Source: Pseudomonas sp. MWU13-2100
GTDB lineage: Bacteria; Pseudomonadota; Gammaproteobacteria; Pseudomonadales; Pseudomonadaceae
Assembly: GCF_023242365.1 (NCBI RefSeq)
Contig: NZ_JALLIX010000023.1
Span: forward strand, 1-64,000
Length of the DNA stretch: 64,000 nucleotides
Direction: 5' to 3'
A program made the translations under genes and the position numbers. The notes beneath the pieces are model-generated. The model saw only the letters and a list, made by a program, of their open reading frames with translations. It was not told the origin of the DNA and made no database searches. This document shows, piece by piece, positions 24,555 through 34,023 of this stretch (the first letter of the stretch is position 1; every line of letters begins with the position of its first letter).

Positions 24555-26311
24555 TCGAAGCCTTCTGGCCGCACTGGTTCCGCCCCGCCTGGCTGTTGGT
24601 CCTGCCGCTGCTGGGCTGGCTGCTCTGGCAACTCTGGCACCGGCAGAAACGCGCCGGCCGCTGGCAGATGATCCTGCCGACGGCATTCCATCGGGTCCTG
24701 CTCAATGGCGGCAGCCGCAACAGCAGCAAACTGCACCTGATCGCCCTCGGCCTGGGTTGGACCCTGGCCGCCCTGGCCCTGCTCGGGCCGAGCTGGGAAC
24801 GGGTCGAAGAGTCCAGCCAGAAACCTTTGGACCCGCTGGTGGTGCTGCTCGAACTGACGCCGGACATGCTCGCCACCGACACGCCGCCGAACCGCCTGGA
24901 ACAGGCCCGGCGCAAACTCTTCGACCTGTTGCGCGCCCGCAGCGACTCGCAGACGGCAATCATCGTCTACGCCGGCAGCGCCCACACCCTGGTGCCGCTG
25001 TCCGATGACCTGGGCACCAGCCGCAATCTGCTGGACGCCATCAAACCCTCGATCATGCCCGAGGAGGGCCATCGCGCCGACCTCGCGGTAAAAAGGGCCC
25101 TGACCCTGCTCGAACGCGGCGCCCTCGGCGAGGGCCGACTGCTGCTGATCGGCTCGTCCCTCAGCGAGCAGGAGCGCCAAGGTATTCGCCAGGCCCTGGA
25201 GGCCAAGCCCCACAACCTGCTGATCCTCGGAATCGGCACCCGCGATGGCGCGCCCGTGGCCCAGGAGAACGGCGGCTTCCTCAAGGACGCCCAAGGCATG
25301 ATCCTGGTGCCGCATCTCGACAGCCAGAGCCTGAAAGACTTCGCCGGCGAAATCGGCGGCCGCTACCGCCAGGCCCGTCTGGACGATAGCGACCTGCGCG
25401 GCCTCGGCCTGCTGGACGGCCCGCGCCATCTGCGCAAGGACGGCCAGACCGTGCAGCTCGACAGTTGGGCCGACCAGGGTTACTGGCTGCTGCTGCCGCT
25501 CCTGCTGCTGGCCGCCTGTGCCGGACGGCGTGGCTGGCTGTTCTGCCTGCCGCTGTTCTTCCTGTTCCCGCAGCCGAGCCAGGCCTTTGAGCTGAGGGAT
25601 CTGTGGTTGCGGCCGGACCAACAGGGCCAGCAGCTACTTGAGCAAAAGCGCCCGCTCGAAGCCGCGCAACATTTCGACGATCCGCAATGGCAAGGCCTGG
25701 CCCTTTATGAAGCTGGCGACTACAGCGGCGCCGCGAAGAAGTTTGCCGAAAGCGACGATGCCAACGCCCACTACAATCGGGGCAACGCCCTGGCCCGCAG
25801 CGGCGAGCTGGAGGCGGCACTGGACGCTTACGAACAGGCCCTGGAACGTCAGCCGGACTTGCGACCGGCCTTGCGCAACCGGACACTGGTGGAAGAGTTG
25901 CTCCGGGAAAAACAGGCCACACCGCCGGCTGAGCCGAGCAAACCCGCCGACGCCGCCGAAACCGGCAACGCACACAGCGCCGCTCAAGCAGCCCCGGCGG
26001 GGACGAATTCGTCCAGCACCGCCTCAACGCAGTCCGCGCCCCAGGAGCAGAACCCACCGAGCGGCAATCAGCCGCCGGACGCCCAGGCCAGCCAAGCGGG
26101 TAATCAACCCGGCGGCAATGAGGTACCGGGCAGCGAGCTGGGCGACGAACAGACCACCCACCCGCCCTTGCGGGCCGCCGCCGATATCATCGACGGTGAA
26201 CGCCATCAGGCGTTGGAACAATGGCTGCGGCAGATCCCCGATGACCCGGGAGAACTGCTGCGGCGCAAATTCTGGTACGAACAACAGCTCCATCAGGACA
26301 AGACCCGATGA
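24551..26311 (+). CDS. BatB/BatC-like VWA-TPR membrane protein
   Basis: A 586-residue fusion-like protein. Two N-terminal spans (~12-28 and ~55-75) precede a VWA-like domain whose adhesion-site strand reads 'VVLLELTPDMLATD' in place of DxSxS, so metal binding is probably lost. Two more spans ('YWLLLPLLLLAACAG', 'WLFCLPLFFLF') are followed by TPR-like helices at ~360-450 ('AHYNRGNALARSGELEAAL') and a low-complexity Pro/Ala/Gln/Asn region at ~460-545. The last ~40 residues ('EQWLRQIPDDPGELLRRKFW') form the conserved tail of such proteins. The start at 24551 overlaps the BatA stop by four bases. It combines the roles of BatB and BatC of other bacteria. Confidence 0.88.
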   Translation: MIEAFWPHWFRPAWLLVLPLLGWLLWQLWHRQKRAGRWQMILPTAFHRVLLNGGSRNSSKLHLIALGLGWTLAALALLGPSWERVEESSQKPLDPLVVLLELTPDMLATDTPPNRLEQARRKLFDLLRARSDSQTAIIVYAGSAHTLVPLSDDLGTSRNLLDAIKPSIMPEEGHRADLAVKRALTLLERGALGEGRLLLIGSSLSEQERQGIRQALEAKPHNLLILGIGTRDGAPVAQENGGFLKDAQGMILVPHLDSQSLKDFAGEIGGRYRQARLDDSDLRGLGLLDGPRHLRKDGQTVQLDSWADQGYWLLLPLLLLAACAGRRGWLFCLPLFFLFPQPSQAFELRDLWLRPDQQGQQLLEQKRPLEAAQHFDDPQWQGLALYEAGDYSGAAKKFAESDDANAHYNRGNALARSGELEAALDAYEQALERQPDLRPALRNRTLVEELLREKQATPPAEPSKPADAAETGNAHSAAQAAPAGTNSSSTASTQSAPQEQNPPSGNQPPDAQASQAGNQPGGNEVPGSELGDEQTTHPPLRAAADIIDGERHQALEQWLRQIPDDPGELLRRKFWYEQQLHQDKTR

Positions 26312-27957
26312 CCCTGCGCTTCTCCCTGTTCCTTACGCTGCTGCTCTGCGTCAACCTGTCGGCCCGGGCCGAGGGCTTGCTGGCCAGCGTCGACCGCACG
26401 CGCCTGAACTCAGGCGAGTCGGTGGAGCTGACCCTCGAGTCCAAGGATGTCACCCAGTTCGGCAAGCCCGACCTGGCCCCGCTGGACCCGCAGTTCGAAG
26501 TGCGCGGCACCCGCCAGGTCAATCAGTTGACCACCCTGGGCGGCGAGAGCCAGTCCACCACGCGCTGGATCGTCACCCTGACGCCCAGGGAAAACGGCAG
26601 CGTGGTGATTCCGCCATTGCACCTGGGCGAACTCAGCAGCGAGCCGATCACCCTGCAGGTGGTGCAAGGCGAGGAGCAGGCCACGGCCAGCAACCTGGCA
26701 CCGGTGTTCATCGACGCCAGCCTCGACCAGGACAGCGTCTACGTCCAGGCCCAGGCCGTGCTGACGTTGCGCATCTATCACTCGGTGTCGCTGTATGACG
26801 ACAGCAGCCTCACCCCGCTGCAGATCCCTGACGCCCGTATCGAGCAGTTGGGTGAGTCGCGCACTTACGAAAAGCTGATCAACGGCGTGCGCCATGGCGT
26901 GATCGAGTGGCGCTATGCAATCTACCCGCAGCACAGCGGCGAACTGAGCATCCCCGCCCAGGTGTTTACCGCGACCCTGGTCGACGCCCAGCCGAATCAG
27001 ACACAGGGCCAGGCGCCCCAGGGCTCCAAGCCCGGCAAGCTGATGCGCGTCAGCTCCGCGCAGATGCTCTTGCAGGTCAAGCCGCAGCCCACCACCTGGC
27101 CGGTCGATGTGCCATGGCTGCCGGCCCGCAGCCTGAGTCTCAGTGAAAGCTGGAGCCCGGAACCGGATCACAGCCAGGTCGGCGACTCCCTGACCCGCAG
27201 CCTGACCCTCAAGGCCGAAGGGCTCTCCAGCGGGCAACTGCCGCCGCTGCCGGCGACCACGATCAATGGCTTGCGGCGCTACCCGGACCAACCGCAACTG
27301 AGCAACCAGAACAGCGAACGCGGCCTGATCGGCACCCGCGGGGAACGCGAGGCGCTGGTCCCGACCCACAGCGGCAGCTTCGACCTGCCGGCGGTGGAAG
27401 TGCTCTGGTGGAACACCCACGAAGACCACATGGAACGCAGCAGCCTGCCGGCGCGGACCCTGCAAGTGGCGAACAACCCGAGCCTGGCGGTGGACACACC
27501 GGTGAGCAGCGCCGCCAACAACGCGCCGCCACAACCGCCGCTGCTGTGGGTCTGGAGGCTCAGCACGCTGATCCTCGCCTGCACCACCCTGCTCGGTTTC
27601 GGCCTGTGGTGGAGGGCCCGCTCGCAACCGGCGGTGCACCGCGCCGCCCAGACCGGTCCGAGCCCACGGACGCTGCTCGACGATCTCAAACGTACCTGCC
27701 TGGCCAACGATCCCCAGGCCACCCGCCAGGCCCTGGATGCCTGGGCCCGGCAACAACCGGAAACCCTGGCCGACATGGCCGCGCGCTTCGTCACCCTGTC
27801 CGATGCGCTGGACGGCCTCAATGGCGCGCTCTACAGCGAATCCGGCCAGTATTGGCAAGGCGAGGAACTGTGGCGGGCGATCCGCGCGATCCCGGTCGCC
27901 GAGCGCGTCCAGGACCCGCTCAGCGACAGCAGCCTGCCGCCGCTCTACCCCAAATAA
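26308..27957 (+). CDS. BatD-like protein
   Basis: A 549-residue protein with a signal peptide (first ~22 residues, ending 'NLSARAEG'), repeated beta-sandwich domains ('LTLESKDVTQFGKPDLAPLD', 'VNQLTTLGGESQSTTRW'), and a membrane span at ~410-430 ('LSTLILACTTLLGFGLWW') before a short cytoplasmic tail. This matches BatD (PF13584-type oxygen-tolerance protein). It overlaps the preceding stop by four bases and closes the moxR/bat row. The sbcD gene starts only 20 bases later, so the DNA-repair genes may be read from the same transcript. Confidence 0.88.
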   Translation: MTLRFSLFLTLLLCVNLSARAEGLLASVDRTRLNSGESVELTLESKDVTQFGKPDLAPLDPQFEVRGTRQVNQLTTLGGESQSTTRWIVTLTPRENGSVVIPPLHLGELSSEPITLQVVQGEEQATASNLAPVFIDASLDQDSVYVQAQAVLTLRIYHSVSLYDDSSLTPLQIPDARIEQLGESRTYEKLINGVRHGVIEWRYAIYPQHSGELSIPAQVFTATLVDAQPNQTQGQAPQGSKPGKLMRVSSAQMLLQVKPQPTTWPVDVPWLPARSLSLSESWSPEPDHSQVGDSLTRSLTLKAEGLSSGQLPPLPATTINGLRRYPDQPQLSNQNSERGLIGTRGEREALVPTHSGSFDLPAVEVLWWNTHEDHMERSSLPARTLQVANNPSLAVDTPVSSAANNAPPQPPLLWVWRLSTLILACTTLLGFGLWWRARSQPAVHRAAQTGPSPRTLLDDLKRTCLANDPQATRQALDAWARQQPETLADMAARFVTLSDALDGLNGALYSESGQYWQGEELWRAIRAIPVAERVQDPLSDSSLPPLYPK

Positions 27958-27977
27958 TCGATAAGTTGGAGTTTGCC

Positions 27978-29222
27978 TTGCGCCTGTTTCACACCTCCGA
28001 CTGGCATCTTGGCCAGAACCTTCATGGCCAGGAGCGAGATTTCGAACATGCTTGTTTCCTCACCTGGCTGCTGGCCCGACTCGGGCAACAGCAGCCCGAT
28101 GTCCTGCTGATCGCCGGCGATATCTTCGACACCGTCAACCCGCCGGTCAAAGCCCAGGAGCGCCTCTACGACTTTATCGTCAGCGCCCACGAACAACAGC
28201 CGCTGCTGACCATCGTGATGATTGCCGGCAACCACGACTCCGGTTCGCGTATCGAACTGCCCGCGCCACTGATGCGGCGCCTGCGCACCCATGCGGTGGG
28301 CCGGGTGCTGTGGCTCGACGACGGCGAGCTGGACAGCGAGCGCCTGCTGCTGCCGTTACCCGCCGCGAACGGCGAGATCGCCGCCTGGTGCCTGGCCCTG
28401 CCCTTCCTGCGCCCCGCCGAAGTCACCGGCACACAGCTGGGGGACGACTACCTGAAGGGGATCGGCGAGGTGCATCGGCGCCTGATCGCCGCGGCCAATG
28501 CCAAGCGCCAGCCGGGCCAGGCCCTGATCGCCGTCAGCCATGCGCATATGGCCGGCGGCTCGGTCTCCGAAGACTCGGAACGCAGCCTGATCATCGGCAG
28601 CGCCGAAGCCCTGCCGGCGAACCTGTTCGACGCCAGTGTCAGTTATGTCGCCCTCGGCCACCTGCACAAGCCGCAGAAGGTCAACGGCGAGGAACGCATC
28701 CGCTACAGCGGCTCACCGATTCCGCTGTCGTTTTCCGAAATCGCCTATCAGCACCAGATCCTCGACATCGTCCTCGACGGCGAAACCCTGGTCAGTGTCG
28801 ACAGCTGCCTGATCCCCCGCGCCGTGAACCTGCAGCGCCTGGGCCCAGCCCCCTTTGCCGAGATCCTCGAACAGCTGGCGCAGCTGCCGGATGTCGACCT
28901 GCTGGCCGACCTGCAACGCCAACCCTGGCTGGAAGTGCGGGTACGCCTGGATGAACCGCAACCGGACCTGCGCCAGCAAGTGGAAACCGCCTTGCAGGGC
29001 AAGGCCGTGCGCCTGGTGCGGATCGCCGCCGAATACGCGGGGGCAAACGGTAGCGAAAGCGAAACGGACAACGAGCGACTGATCAACCTCGACCAGCTCA
29101 GCCCGCAGGAACTGTTCAGCCGCGCCTGGCAGGACAGCTATGGCAACCCAGTGGACGAAGCGACCCTCGATGACTTCGCCCTGCTGTTGCAGGAAGTCCA
29201 GTTGGAGGGCGAACAGCCATGA
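27978..29222 (+). CDS. sbcD: Exonuclease subunit SbcD
   Basis: Mre11-like nuclease subunit of SbcCD, which cuts hairpin and cruciform DNA and blocked ends. The calcineurin-fold metal motifs are in order: 'FHTSDWHLGQ', 'LIAGDIFD', 'IAGNHDS', 'SHAHMAGG' and 'GHLHKPQ'. I place the start at a TTG (27978) because 'ttggag' lies 7 bases upstream and the product then begins (M)RLFHTSDWH like known SbcD proteins; 414 aa is normal. There is no ATG at a suitable place. It overlaps sbcC by four bases. Confidence 0.95.
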   Translation: MRLFHTSDWHLGQNLHGQERDFEHACFLTWLLARLGQQQPDVLLIAGDIFDTVNPPVKAQERLYDFIVSAHEQQPLLTIVMIAGNHDSGSRIELPAPLMRRLRTHAVGRVLWLDDGELDSERLLLPLPAANGEIAAWCLALPFLRPAEVTGTQLGDDYLKGIGEVHRRLIAAANAKRQPGQALIAVSHAHMAGGSVSEDSERSLIIGSAEALPANLFDASVSYVALGHLHKPQKVNGEERIRYSGSPIPLSFSEIAYQHQILDIVLDGETLVSVDSCLIPRAVNLQRLGPAPFAEILEQLAQLPDVDLLADLQRQPWLEVRVRLDEPQPDLRQQVETALQGKAVRLVRIAAEYAGANGSESETDNERLINLDQLSPQELFSRAWQDSYGNPVDEATLDDFALLLQEVQLEGEQP

Positions 29223-32200
29223 AGATCGTCGCCATCCGCCTGAAGAACCTGGCTTCCCTCGCCGGCCCCTTTGAACTGGACTTCACCGCCGAGCCCCTGG
29301 CCAGTGCCGGCCTGTTCGCCATTACCGGCCCCACCGGCGCCGGTAAAAGCACCCTGCTCGACGCCTTGTGCCTGGCCCTGTTCGGCGCCGTGCCCCGGCT
29401 GAACAACGCCTCGCGCGATGCCAAGGTGCCGGACGCCGACGGCGAGATCGGCACCGGCGACCCGCGCACCCTGCTGCGCCGTGGCACCGGTACCGGCTAT
29501 GCCGAGGTGGATTTCGTCGGCATCGATGGCCGCCGCTACCGCGCCCGCTGGGAAGCCAACCGCGCCCGGGACAAGGCCGGCGGCAAGTTGCAGGCCAGCC
29601 GCCAGAGCTTGCGCGACCTGGACAGTGATCAATTGCTGGCGAGCCAGAAAGGCGAATACAAGACCCTGCTCGAAAACCGCCTGGGCCTGAACTTCGAACA
29701 GTTCACCCGCGCCGTGTTGCTGGCCCAGAGCGAGTTCAGCGCCTTTCTCAAGGCTGACGACAACGAACGCAGCGAATTGCTGGAAAAGCTCACCGACACC
29801 GCGCTCTACACCCGTCTCGGCCGTCGCGCCTTCGACAAGACCAAACAGGCCCGCGAAGCCCACAAGCTGTTGCTGGACCAGGCCGGTGGCGTCGCGCCGA
29901 TGGACGTTGAAGCCCGGCTTGAGCTTGATCGACAATTTGCCGAGGCACAGCAGCAACTCAAGACCCGGCAGGCCCAACTCAAGCAACTGGAGTTGCAGCA
30001 CACCTGGCTCAAGGAGTTGCTGCAATGGCAGGAACAACACCAGGCCGCCGTCGAGCAACTGCACGGCGCCGAACAGGACTGGCAGGCCTGCGCGAACCAG
30101 CGTCAGCAGCTCGCCCGCCTGGAACAACTGGCGCCGCAGCGGCATCAGTTCGCCCGTCAGCGCCAGCTGAATGAGCAGCTTGCGCCGCTGGCCGCGCAGA
30201 TCCAGCAGCATATTGACCAGCAGACCGACTTGCAGACCCGCCAGCAACAGCTGGAACAGAGCCAGTCGAACGCCCACGCCCAGTTGACCGAGGCCCTGGC
30301 CCGACAAAGCGCAAGCGCTCCTCTGCTGCGCCAGGCCTTTGATGAACAGACCACCTTGACCCACCTGGGCAAGGACCTGGGCGACGCCGAGCGACAGAAA
30401 CAAGCGGCAGAACAGGCCAGTAGCGAAGGGCGCACACAGCTCACCTCACTGTTGGAGCAACAACAGCAGGTCGCCACGCGCCTGGAGCAGATCGCCGAAC
30501 AGTTGCAGCACAGCGCCGCCCTCGCCCCGTTGAGCGAGGCCTGGAACGCCTATCGCGATCGGTTGCAGCAGTTGATGTTGATCGGCAATCGCCTGAACCA
30601 GGGTCAACGCGAGCTGGCGCAGTTGCAGGCACGGGTCGTCCACGCCGACCAACAACTGGCCGAGCAGCGCGGCGCGCTCGAAGTGCTGTACAGCGAAGCC
30701 GGGGCGGAGCCGGCTGCCGTCGGCGAACAGATCCAGATTCTCGGCAGCCTGCTGCAGGACAATCGCAAGCAACTGCGTGCCTTCGAAGAGCTGCAACGGC
30801 TGTGGAGTCGCCAGCGCGAGCTGGACCAACGCACGCAGCAGTTGCAGGAACGACAACAGAGCGCCCAACAGCAACGCGATGAACTCAACCGCGAAGGCTT
30901 GCAGGCACGGGATGAACTCAAGGTCGCCGAACAGGCCCTGACGATTACCCGGCAACTGCTCGAACGTCAGCGCCTGGCCCGCAGCGCCAGCGTCGAGGAA
31001 TTACGTGGGCAGTTGCAGGACGACCAGCCCTGCCCGGTGTGTGGCAGCCAAGAACATCCCTACCATCAACCCGAGGCCCTGTTGCAGAGTCTCGGCCGTC
31101 ACGACGAGAGCGAAGAAGCCTCGGCACGCCAGGCTGTCGACACCCTGACGGAAAAGCTCAACCTGCTACGGGAGAAGGTCGGCGGGCTGATCGCCCAGCA
31201 AAAAGAACTGCACAGCCAGCAGGAACAGTTGACCCAGCAGCATCAGGAACTGGCGCCGAGCCTGCAAGCGCACCCCTTGCACAGCGCGTTGCTGGCGCAG
31301 GATGGCGCTCGCCGCGAGGCCTGGCTCAGCCAGCAGTTGCAACAATTGCAACAGAACATCAATCAGGACGAGCAGCGGCAAACCGCCCTGCTCACCCTGC
31401 AACAGGAGGCCGCACGGCTCCAGCAACAACTGCATGCGGCCAGCGAAGCCAGCCAGGCCGCGCACCAGCAGTTGCTTGATCAGCAACGCCAGATGGGCAC
31501 CGATCAAGAGCGCCTGGAAGAGGAACTGGGCGCCTTCGCCAGCCTGTTGCCGACCGAGACCCTGCAAGGCCTGCGCAATGATCCGGCGGCGACCTTCATG
31601 CAGCTCGACCAACAGGTCGCGCAGCGTCTGGGCCAGTTGGAACAACAGCGCGAGGAGCAACAGGAACAGCGCGAGCGCCAGGAAAAGATCGAACTGGAGC
31701 AAGTCCGTCAGCAGACCCGCGAACAGCAATACGAAGAGCTGAAACAACGCGGCGACCTAGTGTTTGAACAGCAGCAGGCCAGTCAGCTCAAACTGGTCGG
31801 TCTGATCGGCGAACACGCCAGCGTCGAAGCCTGGCAACAGCAGATGGACCAGGCGGTGGAGCATGCACGGCAAGCCGATGCATCGGCCAGCCAGCAGTTG
31901 CAGGCGCTCGACAGCCAACTGATCCAGCTCGGCGCCGACCTCAAGGCCCGCCAGGAACGCCGGCAGGCCCTGGAACAGGAAAGCCTGGAACTGGCGCAAC
32001 AGGTCGCGCACTGGCGAGCCCTTCACCCGCAGCTGGACGACGCCGGACTTGAGCAACTGCTGGCCTGCGACGACGAATACGTCAGCCAGTTGCGCCAGCA
32101 ATTGCAGGCCAGCGAAAAGGCCGTCGAACAGGCCAGGGTGTTGTTGCAGGAACGGGAAAAGCACCTCCAGCACCATCAGGCCCAGCACAACGGCAACCTT

Positions 32201-32860
32201 GATGCCCCGGCGCTGGACGCCGCCCTGGGCGAGCTGCAAACCCAACTGGTCGCCAGCGAGCAGCAGTGTGCGGAACTCCGCGCGCAACAGGCCGAAGACC
32301 AGCGCCGCCAGGACGCCAACCAGGAGCTGCAGCAACGCATCGCCGAAGCCAACAGCGAGTATCAGCGCTGGGCGCGCCTCGACGCGCTGATCGGCTCGGC
32401 CACCGGCGACCGCTTCCGCAAACTGGCCCAGGCCTACAACCTCGACCTGCTGGTGCACCATGCCAACGCGCAATTGCGCCAGCTGGTGCGGCGTTATCGC
32501 CTCAAGCGCGGCGGCAGCATGCTCGGGTTGTTGGTGATGGACACGGAGATGGGCGACGAACTGCGTTCGGTGCATTCGCTGTCCGGCGGCGAAACTTTCC
32601 TGGTTTCGCTGGCCCTGGCCCTGGGGCTGGCGTCGATGGCCTCGAGCACGCTGAAAATCGAATCGCTGTTTATCGACGAAGGCTTCGGCAGCCTTGACCC
32701 GGAATCCCTGCAACTGGCGATGGATGCGCTGGACGGCTTGCAGGCCCAGGGCCGCAAGGTCGCGGTGATTTCCCACGTGCAGGAAATGCACGAGCGGATA
32801 CCGGTGCAGATTCAGGTACGCCGTCAGGGCAACGGGCTGAGCACCCTGGAGGTGAAATGA
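29219..32860 (+). CDS. sbcC: Exonuclease subunit SbcC (Rad50-like ATPase)
   Basis: A 1213-residue SMC-like ATPase partner of SbcD. Walker A is 'ITGPTGAGKSTLLDAL' (residues 35-50). Two long Gln/Glu-rich coiled-coil arms flank the zinc hook, Cys605-x-x-Cys608 in 'QPCPVCGSQEHPYH'. The C-terminal ATPase half has the signature 'HSLSGGETFLVSLALALGL' and Walker B 'SLFIDEGFGSLDPESL'. Length is larger than E. coli SbcC (1048) but usual for Pseudomonas. It overlaps sbcD and the following gene by four bases each. Given the many REP palindromes in this genome, a hairpin nuclease is expected to be useful, which is context only. Confidence 0.96.
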   Translation: MKIVAIRLKNLASLAGPFELDFTAEPLASAGLFAITGPTGAGKSTLLDALCLALFGAVPRLNNASRDAKVPDADGEIGTGDPRTLLRRGTGTGYAEVDFVGIDGRRYRARWEANRARDKAGGKLQASRQSLRDLDSDQLLASQKGEYKTLLENRLGLNFEQFTRAVLLAQSEFSAFLKADDNERSELLEKLTDTALYTRLGRRAFDKTKQAREAHKLLLDQAGGVAPMDVEARLELDRQFAEAQQQLKTRQAQLKQLELQHTWLKELLQWQEQHQAAVEQLHGAEQDWQACANQRQQLARLEQLAPQRHQFARQRQLNEQLAPLAAQIQQHIDQQTDLQTRQQQLEQSQSNAHAQLTEALARQSASAPLLRQAFDEQTTLTHLGKDLGDAERQKQAAEQASSEGRTQLTSLLEQQQQVATRLEQIAEQLQHSAALAPLSEAWNAYRDRLQQLMLIGNRLNQGQRELAQLQARVVHADQQLAEQRGALEVLYSEAGAEPAAVGEQIQILGSLLQDNRKQLRAFEELQRLWSRQRELDQRTQQLQERQQSAQQQRDELNREGLQARDELKVAEQALTITRQLLERQRLARSASVEELRGQLQDDQPCPVCGSQEHPYHQPEALLQSLGRHDESEEASARQAVDTLTEKLNLLREKVGGLIAQQKELHSQQEQLTQQHQELAPSLQAHPLHSALLAQDGARREAWLSQQLQQLQQNINQDEQRQTALLTLQQEAARLQQQLHAASEASQAAHQQLLDQQRQMGTDQERLEEELGAFASLLPTETLQGLRNDPAATFMQLDQQVAQRLGQLEQQREEQQEQRERQEKIELEQVRQQTREQQYEELKQRGDLVFEQQQASQLKLVGLIGEHASVEAWQQQMDQAVEHARQADASASQQLQALDSQLIQLGADLKARQERRQALEQESLELAQQVAHWRALHPQLDDAGLEQLLACDDEYVSQLRQQLQASEKAVEQARVLLQEREKHLQHHQAQHNGNLDAPALDAALGELQTQLVASEQQCAELRAQQAEDQRRQDANQELQQRIAEANSEYQRWARLDALIGSATGDRFRKLAQAYNLDLLVHHANAQLRQLVRRYRLKRGGSMLGLLVMDTEMGDELRSVHSLSGGETFLVSLALALGLASMASSTLKIESLFIDEGFGSLDPESLQLAMDALDGLQAQGRKVAVISHVQEMHERIPVQIQVRRQGNGLSTLEVK

Positions 32861-33465
32861 CGCCGGCCACGCTGTATTCGTTCCGGCGCTGCCCTTATGC
32901 CATGCGCGCACGCATGGCGCTGCGGTATGGCGGCGTGGCGGTGCATATCGAGGAAGTCAGCCTCAAGGACAAGCCGGCGCGGATGCTGGCGCTGTCGAGC
33001 AAGGGCACGGTGCCGGTGCTGGCGTGTGCGGATGGACGGGTGATCGAACAGAGTCTGGAGATCATGCACTGGGTACTGGCCCGGCATGATCCGCAGGATT
33101 GGCTGCTCAGCCGCGATCCGCTGGCGGCACAGGCCGCGGCACTGCTGATCGAGGAGAACGACAGGGTTTTCAAGCCGTGGCTGGACCGCTACAAGTACGC
33201 AGTGCGCTACCCGGAGTTTGCCATGGAGCACTATCGGCAACAGGGCGCGCAGTTTCTCTTGAAGCTGGACGGTCTGCTTGCGCGTAACGGCCATCTGTCG
33301 GCCGAACACCTGAGCCTGGCGGACATTGCAGTCGCACCTTTCGTGCGCCAATTTGCCCATGTGGATCAGGTGTGGTTTGCGCAAGCGCCGTACAAACATC
33401 TACAGGCTTGGCTGGAACAGTTCCTGGCTTCGGAACTGTTCAATGCGGTCATGGCCAGGCGCTGA
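32857..33465 (+). CDS. Glutathione S-transferase-like protein
   Basis: A 202-residue protein with an N-terminal thioredoxin fold that starts 'TLYSFRRCPYAMRARMAL'. The motif Cys12-Pro-Tyr-Ala is that of Cys-type GST/glutaredoxin-2-like enzymes, and 'KGTVPVLACADGRVIEQSLEI' holds the cis-Pro and the glutathione gamma-Glu site. The C-terminal helical domain ends with 'LSLADIAVAPFVRQFA'. The ATG overlaps the sbcC stop by four bases, so it is translationally coupled to a DNA-repair nuclease, an unusual partner. Substrate unknown; glutathione-dependent thiol transfer is the best guess. Confidence 0.85.
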   Translation: MTPATLYSFRRCPYAMRARMALRYGGVAVHIEEVSLKDKPARMLALSSKGTVPVLACADGRVIEQSLEIMHWVLARHDPQDWLLSRDPLAAQAAALLIEENDRVFKPWLDRYKYAVRYPEFAMEHYRQQGAQFLLKLDGLLARNGHLSAEHLSLADIAVAPFVRQFAHVDQVWFAQAPYKHLQAWLEQFLASELFNAVMARR

Positions 33466-33522
33466 TGTGGGCTTGCTCACTTAATCGCATTCAATCTGAA
33501 ACGCGCAACTTAACCTGAGCCA

Positions 33523-33629
33523 GGACGCATACCTTGTGGGAGTGGTGTGAGAGCGGTGCCAGCCCACGAAGCTTTTGGTGGCCTCAAAGGCCTCTTCGCA
33601 GCGGTCCAACTCCCACAAGGTATGCGTCC
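33523..33629. repeat. Long inverted repeat (REP doublet variant)
   Basis: A 20-base arm 'ggacgcataccttgtgggag' at 33523-33542 returns as its exact reverse complement at 33610-33629, with inner complementary parts ('agcttttggtggcctcaaag'). The central part resembles the REP doublet at 34364-34441, but the outer arms are different. It lies between two convergent genes and may end both transcripts. Confidence 0.85.
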
Positions 33630-33640
33630 CGGCCTAACGC

Positions 33641-33820
33641 TCAGTGCTGGGCTTTGTGATCCAGCGCGGCGTAGAAGTTGGCGCTCTGTTGCAGGTATTT
33701 CTGGGTGTAGCTCTGGGTGTGGCTTTTCGGGCTGTTGATTTCCACGTTGGCGCTGGCAGGCAGGGCTACGGTGGCGGAAACAGCGGAAGCGGCGATGATG
33801 GAGAAAAGATTGAAGTTCAT
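33641..33820 (-). CDS. Small secreted protein, 59 aa
   Basis: A signal peptide covers the first ~23 residues ('MNFNLFSIIAASAVSATVAL' then 'PASA'), with a signal peptidase I site after ASA. The mature ~36 residues are polar ('SHTQSYTQKYLQQSANFYAA') and contain no Cys. I do not recognise the family. The start at 33820 has 'gaggg' about 9 bases upstream; the in-frame start at 33874 would hide the signal peptide. It is monocistronic and its 3' end abuts the inverted repeat at 33523-33629. A periplasmic or extracellular location is expected. Confidence 0.7.
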   Translation of the reverse strand: MNFNLFSIIAASAVSATVALPASANVEINSPKSHTQSYTQKYLQQSANFYAALDHKAQH

Positions 33821-34023
33821 GCTGGTAACCCTCGATGTCAGTTGGCTTGCTTGCCCTTTCAGGCCGTGAGTCAAAAGTACATCCGAGGGCTTGCATCGTT
33901 GAAATTCATTGCAGCAGTAGCGGATATCAGCGTCATTAATAGAAGCGCAAGTCCCTGATTCATCAGGGACTGCGGTCTATTGTCGCAGCGCGGACGACGA
34001 GATGAACCGATGCGGCAAACGCC

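Noticed and set aside
24551..26311. A frameshift or fusion error joining BatB and BatC
   Set aside because: VWA and TPR parts are in one continuous frame with normal codon use, and this joined layout is common in pseudomonads.
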